Part shown: positions 1-8,042 of the stretch, in pieces | Layout of the letters: every line of letters starts with the position of its first letter | Numbering within the stretch: position 1 is the stretch's first letter | NCBI GenBank assembly: GCA_018398765.1 | Contig: JAHBMJ010000885.1 | Location: forward strand, 190,001-203,809 | Source: Chromera velia | Lineage: Eukaryota > Sar > Chromeraceae | Length of the DNA stretch: 13,809 bases | Direction: 5' to 3' | Notes under the pieces: generated by a model | The model's input: the letters and a program-made list of their open reading frames with translations, nothing else | Told to the model about the DNA's origin: nothing | Database searches by the model: none | Position numbers and translations under genes: made by a program

Positions 1-1396
1 CTTAGTCCCACCCACCCACCCACCCAGTCACCTGAATGCATGGACCTTTGTCTACCGCAGACCGAGAACAAGAAAAGCAACGTAAGGGGGCACTCACCCT
101 ACACTTGTCCAGAGAAGCGCAACCTTATCTATGAGACGAGAAAAGAGACGGGCTGGCAGGCAGAAGCAAAAGAAAAAACAGGAAAGAAAGAAAAGAAGCC
201 CGGGCTTTTACAGAGAGACTGACTGACCAATCCGGCAGCCTGCGCTTCTCCCTGTGCCTTGATGACCGTGCTCTTCTTTTCTTCCTGAGCCTTCAGCACC
301 AAGAACCTTGCCCGTGCTGCCTGCTGCTGTGCGACCTGTTTGGCCTCGACAGCCTTCTCGTACTCCGGTGAGAATGACAGATGGGTCTGCAGAAAAAAAG
401 GAAGGAAAAGTATGCGCAGGTTGGTGTTGTCGAGTGCGCCCAGATGATGCACGAACACGGACTTGTCTGAGTGTTTTGAAAACACAAGCAAATTTACGGA
501 GTGAAAAGCGACGAAGCGAAGGAGAAAAGAAACGATCGAGTGGAAAGGAAAGTCATCGCTGATGACGGATGTTCTTTTCGATTGTGACAGTTTGTTATTC
601 TCTCTCAAGAGGGGTGGGTATGCTCAAGAAGCAAGCACAATCAATTTTATCCACAGCGACTCAATAAGAGACTCCCAACGAGGCTTCGAGAGAGAAAAAA
701 AGCAATGGACAGAAGAAGAGAGGAAGGGGGTGACAAGAAGGGAACACAGACAGAAGAAAATGGAAGGAAAGAAAGAAAGACCGACAATGGAGACATCATC
801 GAGTAGCAGGTTGAAGTCCTTGGCCCTCTCCACCAACTGTTGTCTGATTGTCCTCGAGACCAGCTCTCTCTGAGTGATCAGCTGAGAGGCGTTATACTGC
901 GCCTGCACTCACTCACTCACTCATTCATTCAATATCACTCACACAGACGTATCGATTAGTTCAGGTGGCCATGAATCAACAGAGACGAATCTCTTCGAGA
1001 GAGGTGTGCATGCATGCCTGCAGCTCCGGAGACAGACAGAGTCTCACGATGCTCCTAGGGGGGGATTGGAACTACTGACTTGCTAGATGAACAGAGAAAT
1101 ACGTATGGTCCGTAACTGCCGGCCTTATGGATTGATGAAAGAAATGGAGGAGACCCGATGGAAGTAGAGGGGAAGGAAGGTGACGGCGTCAGTTGAGAGC
1201 CTTGTGACCGTCTCCAAAAAACAGATTATCAAATATGCTGGTCACACTGATCACCTCGATTTCCTTTTCTTTTTTTTGCTGTCACACAAAGTAAAAGGAA
1301 ATCGGACGTACTGACCACGACCGATTTGAGAACTTCATTGATCACGGAGGGCAACACCTTCTCGTCATGGTCGAGTCCCAGATTCCTGCACACACA

Positions 1397-1452
<56 letters not shown>

Positions 1453-2889
1453 CAATTGCCTGCCGGTATCCACGTCTAAATCACGTGCCCAGTCAAAAAA
1501 CTCACACAGGTGTACCCTTTCTACATATTTGTGCACACGCCTAATACTACGAAAGCAGGAACACTTTGCGCGACACACATTCCTCAATGACCACAAAAAT
1601 CGAAGGCACCACGTCACCGTTATCAAATCAACTGCTGCACGGAGATATATATGTTCATATAGTGAGGGTGAGGGGCTGCAGGGGCACTGGGCCCATCGAC
1701 AGACAGACAGCTCACTCCGTAACATGAATCGAGTGAGTCGAAGACGTATGAGGAAAAGGGATTTATTTTGCTTGAGATTCTTCCGTTCAACTCAGACACC
1801 CAGTTTCACAACCACACAACTGCACACTCACAGACAAACAAAGACGGGGAAGAAGCCAACCGCCCCCCCTATCTACCTGTAGATGTCAGGAAGTCTGCTC
1901 TCGTCGGGTCTCGACAGAACACGGCAGGTGATGTTGACCATCTGAAGGTCTGCAGGAGGAGGTCATTCACAAAGGGTGCAACAGTCAGTCAGTAAGAGAA
2001 TCAATGAACAGACAAGTAAGCAATCCGTTCACTTCAATAATCATTCAGGAAGTGAAGGGGAATCTCTAATCGGTAGGGACAACCTCTGGCTCGTTCCTGC
2101 TTGTCTGCCAGCCAGTCGACCTGATTGGCTGTCTGGACTGTCGCTCGGGTACCTGTTTGCCTTTCTGTTTCATGTGTCAAGCAGACGAACCTCTGGAACC
2201 AGTAAGGGACACCAAGACTCTGGGGCGTGTGCGCACGTCATAGATGATCGGGCGGTCGAACCAGGGCACCATCAGGTGAGTGCCTTCCCCGTACACCTCC
2301 TTGCCGATCCCTGCAGAAAGAGAGGCGAAGACACAGACAGAAAATACCAAGTCTACCACCCACAAAAGCTAGAAAGTAAACAGAGACTGGAGATCTGATG
2401 GAATAACGGGACGAAGAGAGAGATCTGGGGGCGACAGCAGATGTGTGGACGGACCTGTCAATCTGTTGAACATGATAGCCCGGTGGCCGGCCTCAACTGC
2501 AGGGATGAGGACAGAGATGAAACACAAGTAAGGAAAACGACAAGGCGGGAGACGTTTCATGCAAGGAACGAAGAGGAGGTGACAATGAACGCCAATTCTT
2601 TCCGGTTGCCTTCAACAAGCACTGACATTTGGAAAATACAGAAGAGAACCATGAATGCGTGATCCACTCCCCTGCACCTTCCTCTTCCGACAGATTCCTT
2701 CTCTAGTCTGTCAATGAGCAACTGCCGTCTCGTTTTGGAAGCAACAAACCGACCATTGTACAAACAATTCTTGAAGAGCCAGCTCCCGCCCCCCGCAATC
2801 ATCACCAGACCACCAAGACCGACTCCTCCCTGGAGGATGCGCCCAGCCACCTGACGCAGCTGGTTCAAATCGAATTGAGGTCCACTCAT
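1..2889 (-). CDS. PHB2: Prohibitin-2 (PHB2), seven exons resolved, 3' end incomplete
   Basis: Prohibitin-2 pairs with PHB1 in large ring complexes in the mitochondrial inner membrane, where it scaffolds and regulates m-AAA protease and cristae; that is family knowledge. Coding exons, in gene order: 2754-2889, 2496-2455, 2310-2191, 1949-1877, 1385-1316, 902-786 and 386-~195. All introns are GT-AG and the phases join without a break for 250 codons (human PHB2 has 299). Residues ~22-45 form the glycine-rich hydrophobic N-terminal segment that anchors the protein. Recognisable family signatures follow in order: [15 protein letters not shown] (46-60), [90 protein letters not shown], then the coiled-coil region ending SLCKSPGF. 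The QLITQR and VEAKQVAQQ forms favour PHB2 over PHB1. The start is an ATG at 2889. The final ~45 codons could not be placed in 1-194 and probably continue off the window. Confidence 0.94.
6..26. repeat. CCCA repeat
   Basis: About five CCCA units at the left edge of the window, probably within a PHB2 intron or its 3' region. Confidence 0.8.
906..930. repeat. TCAC/ACTC microsatellite abutting PHB2 exon 6
   Basis: Short ACTC repeat immediately upstream, in gene sense, of the exon 6 acceptor: GAGTGAGTGCAG followed by the exon starting at 902. Confidence 0.85.
1388..1444. repeat. CA/GA microsatellite abutting a PHB2 3' splice site
   Basis: CA repeats followed by GA repeats on the plus strand. 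On the transcribed strand this reads (TC)n(TG)n immediately before the CAG of exon 5 (exon starts at 1385), so the repeat provides the pyrimidine tract of this intron. Confidence 0.92.
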
Positions 2890-3649
2890 CTTGTCTGTCT
2901 CTGACTCAAAAGGTTCGACAGCTCGCTCACGTCACAGATCGTCTCTCCGGCCTTCTCCCAACGGCAAAGCCGAGCTTCGAACAGCAACTTCGCGGCAAGC
3001 TCGACGGAATGTTTTGCACAAGTGTGTATGAAAGAAACTCTTGTGCTACGTTTGTCCCAGCATTCTCTGGGATTGGGTGTCGATCATTTCTAGAGGTCGA
3101 TCCAGCTCGTCAATCTCACCACAGAAAGAAAGAGACGATCCCCGCGGCCGTCTCCGCGCGCGCATGGCTGTTTGGAACAGCTCCGGCAATGCTCCGGCAA
3201 TGCTCCGGCATGCCCTGGCCGGCGCCGGCGGGCCGCGGCGCCATCCACGCCGGGGCTCGAATGGTCCGGAAATTTGGGCCGCACTGCGCGGGCGCGGCCT
3301 CGTCCATGCCGGGGCCCATGGGACATATGGACTAACCACAGGCATCCATAGGCTCATGCCGGCCGGCCATGCACACCATATGCACACCACACAAAACAGC
3401 CATGCAGCGTCCCTGCATTGCACTGATCCACACTGATCCTGCTTCCCGTCCACTGCTTGGACAACCCTGCATGGGCGCAAATTTTGCTTGTGTTACCCAC
3501 CGCAGACTTCGCACTTTCTTCTTTGGCAATCAGCTACTGCACTCCACCCTGACTGCATCTTGTCGCTCTTGGGTTGTGCAACGGTCACTCCGTGATCGGT
3601 GCTGAATCCAGTATCACGAAGGTGACAAACAATTTTGAGGAGCCAAGTC
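2890..3649. promoter_or_regulatory. Divergent intergenic region between PHB2 and the Spp2/GPKOW gene
   Basis: About 760 bases separate the two divergent start codons, so the region must contain both 5' UTRs and both promoters. Its middle (about 3140-3330) is strongly GC- and CpG-rich, with many GCCGGC, GGCGCC and CCGG words, unlike the flanking DNA. It contains a tandem 11-mer (3180-3211) and, at 3355-3480, a cluster of ATGCA/TGCAT words beside GCCGGCC. No TATA box is obvious. Long open frames here, on both strands, follow from the high GC content and show no protein-like signature. Transcription start sites cannot be fixed from sequence alone. Confidence 0.6.
3180..3211. repeat. Tandem 11-mer GCTCCGGCAAT, nearly three copies
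   Basis: Two exact copies of GCTCCGGCAAT (3180-3190, 3191-3201) are followed by a third that matches for nine bases plus a T. It lies in the GC-rich centre of the divergent promoter and could be a repeated factor-binding site or simply a local duplication. Confidence 0.75.
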
Positions 3650-4408
3650 ATGAAGCCAGGAGGCCCCTTCAAGATTTCCTTCACGGCGAAGGATGTCAAA
3701 AAAACGAATCTGCGGCCTGTACAGACACAGGAGGAGGAAGAGGGAAACAGACGTCAACAGGTTCTGGAAATCGGCGGGGGGGGGATTGTGACAACAGGGA
3801 AAGCACAGAAAGACCCAAATGAACCACTGGTGATTCCATGCAAAAACAGACTTGACCCAAACAAACGGTCCGAAGGCCCGCCTGTCACGAAAAAGGTCAA
3901 AGCAGAGCTCACCGAGGACAGCCCGGGAGGTCTGATTCGGATGAGTGAGGAAGACAGAAGAGCGGCTGATGCACTGTTGAGTGAAGCCAACGGAGAAGGA
4001 GGTGCCTCTTCTTCTTCTGCCCGCACAATTCACGTACCGATCCTTGCCCAGAATTCCAGTCTGCTCGCACTTCGGAAGTCTGCAAAGGACGAGAAGGGTC
4101 TTCTGGATGCCGAGCTGGCTCTCCTCCCTGATGCTAAAGAGGAGCAGTATGAGGATATTCCTGTGGAGGGGTTTGGGATGGCGTTGTTGAGGGGAATGGG
4201 ATTCAAGGAGGACAAGAAGACGATTCAGCCGTACGAGCAGAAGAAGAGAAGCTTTGAAAAAGCAGGCCTGGGTGCGCAGGTGCGTCTCCCTGGCGAGCAG
4301 CCTCCCGCTTCGTCGTCTTCCTCTTCTTCCTCCAGTAGCTCTTCGAAGCAAAGCAACGGCAGACCCCCTCCGACCGCCTCTCAGTTTCCGCCTTTCTCCA
4401 AAAGGTGA
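3650..4408 (+). CDS. Spp2/GPKOW-family G-patch splicing factor
   Basis: Members of the Spp2/MOS2/GPKOW family are nuclear proteins whose G-patch binds and stimulates the spliceosomal DEAH helicase Prp2 (DHX16) before the first splicing step. The 252-residue frame contains the family signature YEDIPVEGFGMALLRGMGF (about 167-185), close to the human GPKOW form with VPVEAYGLAMLRGMGW, followed by GLGA near 206-209. Two upstream short motifs, LVIPCKNR (~60) and IHVPILAQN (~127), resemble the linear motifs that precede the G-patch in this family. No KOW domain is present, as in yeast Spp2. The ATG at 3650 is used; an in-frame TTG at 3635 is not a credible eukaryotic start. A PPVTKKVK stretch may act in nuclear import. 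The gene seems intronless, unlike its neighbours. The poly-serine run (~220-232) is encoded by a pyrimidine tract that also looks like the 3' end of an intron, so the last ~45 residues are uncertain. Confidence 0.85.
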   Translation: MKPGGPFKISFTAKDVKKTNLRPVQTQEEEEGNRRQQVLEIGGGGIVTTGKAQKDPNEPLVIPCKNRLDPNKRSEGPPVTKKVKAELTEDSPGGLIRMSEEDRRAADALLSEANGEGGASSSSARTIHVPILAQNSSLLALRKSAKDEKGLLDAELALLPDAKEEQYEDIPVEGFGMALLRGMGFKEDKKTIQPYEQKKRSFEKAGLGAQVRLPGEQPPASSSSSSSSSSSSKQSNGRPPPTASQFPPFSKR

Positions 4409-4751
4409 CACAGACGCGATCGAGGCTTTGGCCGAATTGATAGCAGAGGAAATGAAGCACCCTCCCTGACGGGGAACTTAATTCTCGATTGATTGACGGA
4501 GTTTAATGTCGGCGATTGTGTCATCCGGTGCAAGGGTGGACCGGCAATGATTTGATGAATTGGATTGAATTGAATTGAAAATCAATCTGTGGAGAGGCTC
4601 TGTGGGCCCATCCGCTGTCTGTCGATCTGTCACTCTCTTTTGGATTTTCACGTCTTCTGATTCTGTATCTGAGTATCTCTGTTCCACTCAATTTGTCGTA
4701 TACTCAGGAACTTTTGCTTTCACTCAGATTCTAAGCCTTTTTTCTCCATCC

Positions 4752-4760
4752 GTGTGCGTG

Positions 4761-4850
<90 letters not shown>

Positions 4851-4892
4851 CAGTGTGTGTGTGTGTGTGTGACAGTGTGTGTGTGTGTGTGA

Positions 4893-4940
<48 letters not shown>

Positions 4941-4951
4941 CACTGTGTGTG
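4752..4951. repeat. Compound TGCG / GT microsatellite, ~200 bp
   Basis: About ten TGCG units (to ~4804) run into GT repeats, which are broken three times by GACA- or GACAC-containing units (for example near 4849, 4871 and 4891) and end at about 4951. The whole tract is almost strictly alternating purine-pyrimidine. It lies downstream of the G-patch gene and is not coding, although all six frames stay open through parts of it. Confidence 0.95.
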
Positions 4952-5298
4952 CTTGTCTAGCTATGCATGTCTTTAGCAGCAAGTTTAGCTATGTTTTTAG
5001 CTGTGTGACCTAGTGTGTAACAGTATAGGTGCATGACATTATGCACTACTACTCAGTAGTAGAGTATGCATCTACTAATCTAACTACTAACAGACTATCA
5101 GTTATACTACTGCTAGTACTGCATGTTTGTTATACAAGTGATAATGAATCGACGATCGTGCACGCCTTTTTTGGTAAAAAAAGAAACGTAATGTGTAAAA
5201 CATATCACATACAAAGGCTTAGGCTAAGGCTTAGGCCGTGTATGCGTAACAATCAGCCTGAAACTTATTGAAAACGGTCTGGAAGAGATGCCAGGCCC

Positions 5299-5313
5299 TT
5301 TTTTTTTTTTTTT
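5299..5313. repeat. T15 homopolymer
   Basis: Fifteen consecutive T bases, followed by a pyrimidine-rich TTCCC/CCTCC stretch. A minus-strand transcript would carry it as an A-tract, so it could mark an old poly(A)-bearing insertion, but no matching body was recognised. Confidence 0.85.
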
Positions 5314-5407
5314 CCCTTTCCCCCCCCTCCCTCTCTCTTGTTTTCCATCCACTTCACTTTACTTAATTCATTTCGACCCTGGACACTGTACTGCAAAAAC
5401 CACATAC

Positions 5408-5495
5408 CTTTCCCTTCCTCCTTTCCTTCCTTCCTTCCTTCCTTCCTTCCTTCTTTCTTTCCTTCTTTCTTTCCTTCCTTCTTTCCTTCCTTCCT
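5408..5495. repeat. TTCC/TTTC pyrimidine microsatellite
   Basis: A nearly pure pyrimidine tract of TTCC units with TTTC variants. Homopurine-homopyrimidine tracts of this kind can form triplex (H-DNA) structures. Noncoding. Confidence 0.93.
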
Positions 5496-5559
5496 GCATG
5501 AATTAATTCCTTCCCCCCCCGTCTGATTGATCGATCCTTCTACCGACCTGTGCAGTTTG

Positions 5560-6262
5560 GAGTTGGGGTGTGGTCTGAGCCTTAGAAATGGGGCACACCC
5601 CCCTACCGTTTACGGGGGCGACCTCTATAAGATAAAACGTAGTAGACAAAACGGCGACAATGCTTAAGGGCACCACTAAATCACTTATCACTTATGACCT
5701 ATCCTAGGACCTGTCTAGTCTCCGAGTCTTGTGCGTTTGTGACTAGGTTTGTAAGTGTGTCCCGATATAAAAGTTTATATAGTTTATAAGCATGACTATC
5801 GTCGTTTACTGGGTCGTTTATCGACGCTTAGATACTCGCGGTTGTAAGGTAAGTATCAATCTATAGGTATGAATAAATTGCATACATTGATCATCTCGAT
5901 ATCGTTTTGCCGGGGCCTAGGCCGGGGTCATATTTACCCCCCCCAAAAGGCCATATATCGTCAATGATTTTGATGTTAGTATAGTTTTTCATATATTCAA
6001 TCATTATACTTTTAAAAAATGTAGCAACATCTAGAGCAACATTTTACGGTTATACAACCTAGAGTGGTCCTACACCGTATTGCATCACTTAAACGGAGAA
6101 GAGATTATAGAAGACACAAAGAATTTATTGGTGCCCGCATGTAAGCAATTACTTTAGCACTTACTGATAAGAACCAGGAACGACCGTGGGCTTAGCAAAC
6201 ACTAACGCCATTTGGTCAGTGTCTTTGATTATTCAAAGCAAATTGTCATTCTTGCTCTTCAA
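5560..6262. other. AT-rich intergenic island with hairpins and a TATA-like site
   Basis: From about 5600 to the 3' end of the M16 gene the composition becomes visibly AT-richer and loses the microsatellites. Visible structures are an inverted pair GGGGTGTG (5565-5572) / CACACCCC (5594-5601), a TATAAAAG word at 5766-5773 within an AT-rich stretch, a GGGGT/ACCCC hairpin near 5926-5942, and the palindrome GGCCTAGGCC near 5914. A minus-strand frame at 5503-5691 begins with GTG and has no recognised domain. This could be a decayed repeat or an unrecognised noncoding gene; I cannot identify it. Confidence 0.4.
6124..6129 (-). terminator. Candidate AATAAA poly(A) signal for the M16 gene
   Basis: TTTATT on the plus strand reads AATAAA on the minus strand, about 135 bases downstream of the M16 stop codon at 6263. 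Position and sequence fit a polyadenylation signal, but protist signals are often degenerate and a hexamer in an AT-rich stretch may be chance. Confidence 0.35.
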
Positions 6263-8007
6263 CTACAAGACAGAAACGACTTCATTTTCTCTTTCTGTTA
6301 TATCTTCAAACTGCTGATATTGCTCCCCCTCTGACTTCCCAATCGGGTCCTCAGACTGAAGACGAACTTGGACAGGGGGCTGCCCCAGGTCCCAGGGGGG
6401 GTACCACGGTCTCAGGTGGCGGTACTTCCGGATCGCAGAAGGTCCAAGGAGTACAGTGCCGATAGACACTCCCTCAATCAGAGGACGGCGATCTGGTAGA
6501 GCCTTCAACTGCTCTTTGATCTCTGGCCGCACCCGTGCGACCAGGTCAAGCGGACAGGAGTCCAGTTTCTTCCCTGACTCCATCGCCTTCCTTGCAATTT
6601 CCTCTGTCCAAAAATGTCCCGACACTTTCCGTCTGGCAGACCGCACGTCTGGTGCAGTTTGCAGAGGGACCATTCCTCTTGGATCAAGGGGGGCCTTTAG
6701 GTAGAGATCAAAAAAGTCCAAAAGGTTCGCCTTTGGAATTGGAGACTCGATCAGACCTCTGGCCTGTCTCTGTGGAGCGTCGAAGTCGAATCGTGAGAAG
6801 TGAACCTCGCGAAACAGGTTCCGACAGAACTCTCTAAAACTGCATGGACACAATCAGATAGACAGAGCAACAGGAAGGTAGAAAGGCGGCAGGATAAGCA
6901 GATGGCATGAGGCAGGACATCTCTCAGAAAATAAAGGTCTTGGCAGGTTTGGGGCTCTGGATTTTTCTGTATTCGATTATGTGTCTGTGTCTGTGAGACC
7001 GCCTGGCCGAAATTCTAACAGAATATGCACATTTCAAGCCAGCAAGCAAAAGGGAGAAGTAAGGAGAAAAAATGGGCACACAGAGGGAATCGAATACAAC
7101 GTCTTGACCTCCGTCCTTCTGCCCTTTCTTCTCTCTCTGAATGTCCTCCAAGCAACCCTCAATCAATCGGTCGAGGAAGAAAAGAAAAGAGGAGAAACAA
7201 AGAAAAGAAAGCGACGGACGGACCTGGAGACTGCGGACTCTCTGTTGATTTCCTCTGCGACCTTCATCTGCTCGTTTATCAGATCCTCTTCGCCCATCTC
7301 CTCCAGCTCTGACCTGCATCCACTCATTGAAACTACAAAACTGAAGAGGCACAACAGAACCGGTGCACATTCCCCTCTACCTCTCCATCTTGTTGTCCGC
7401 GAGCTGTCGTTCCTGGAACGTTCGGCGGATCCCTCCTCAACCCCCCTCTTATTCACTGAAAGAGAAGAGCACGCTTGCGGACACACACACACACACACAC
7501 ACAGTGTCTTTCCTTCCTGACCACCCTTCTTGTTGCACGAACCAGCTGACTGACCGAAAGTTCTCGAGCCACCCCTCCAGGAGAACATCCAGCTCCATGG
7601 GGGTCAGAGCGCCGTCTGTGGAGTCTAGAGAGAACAAAACGGCAGAAGGGCTGGTGGCAGAAAGCGACTTCGCCTCACCCAGCCCCCGTGCCGAAACGAC
7701 TTTACAAAACTCAGCGAGGGACCTGCACAGAGGAAGGAAAGCAGGTCAGATAGAGAAAGGCCTTTTGTGCGAGAAGGAGAAAGACAGACAAAGACCAACG
7801 AGGGGCTGCAACGGTAACGTGAGTGTTTTGGCCGACTGGAAGGAAAAAGTCAAGATGGAAACAAACAAGCAAACAGTGTTGTGAAGAGAAGAGGGGCCTA
7901 GGCCGGAGGCCGAGGCAGCGATAGACAGACGGACAACATTTCCCCCCCCCCCTCTTCTTCAGTTCACGTATACGACAGACAAAGCTACATGCACCCGCCC
8001 GCGTGCG

Positions 8008-8042
<35 letters not shown>

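Larger units (their letters stand above)
4409..6262. other. Gene-free spacer between convergent genes
   Basis: This 1.85-kb stretch separates the stop of the G-patch gene (plus) from the stop of the M16 gene (minus), so it should contain both 3' ends. It holds a short frame running to 4469 that may belong to the G-patch gene, a long TGCG/GT microsatellite, a T15 run, a TTCC tract and an AT-rich stretch from about 5600. Open frames are short and lack recognisable domains. No tRNA, rRNA or snRNA signature was recognised. Confidence 0.7.

Noticed and set aside
1367-1882. Plus-strand frame of 171 codons across the CA/GA repeat
   Set aside because: It overlaps PHB2 exons 4-5 antisense and begins with a repeat-encoded HTHT/RERE stretch.
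3046-3480. Long overlapping open frames on both strands in the GC-rich promoter
   Set aside because: High GC removes stop codons; the translations are Arg/Pro/Ala-rich with no domain and lie in the only space available for two promoters.
3635-3649. Five extra residues on the G-patch protein
   Set aside because: The codon at 3635 is TTG, so the ATG at 3650 is the credible start.
4731-4982. THTHTH and CVCVCV frames
   Set aside because: Translation of the GT microsatellite on each strand.
5025-5125. TACTAAC-like words suggesting an intron branch point
   Set aside because: No coding exon on either side; the stretch is an AT-rich TACTA-rich spacer.
5503-5691. Minus-strand 62-codon frame with a hydrophobic start
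   Set aside because: GTG start, no recognisable domain, and the tail runs into pyrimidine-tract sequence.
6981-7520. Plus-strand frame of 179 codons
   Set aside because: Antisense to M16 exons 14 and 13, with low-complexity content and no family signature.
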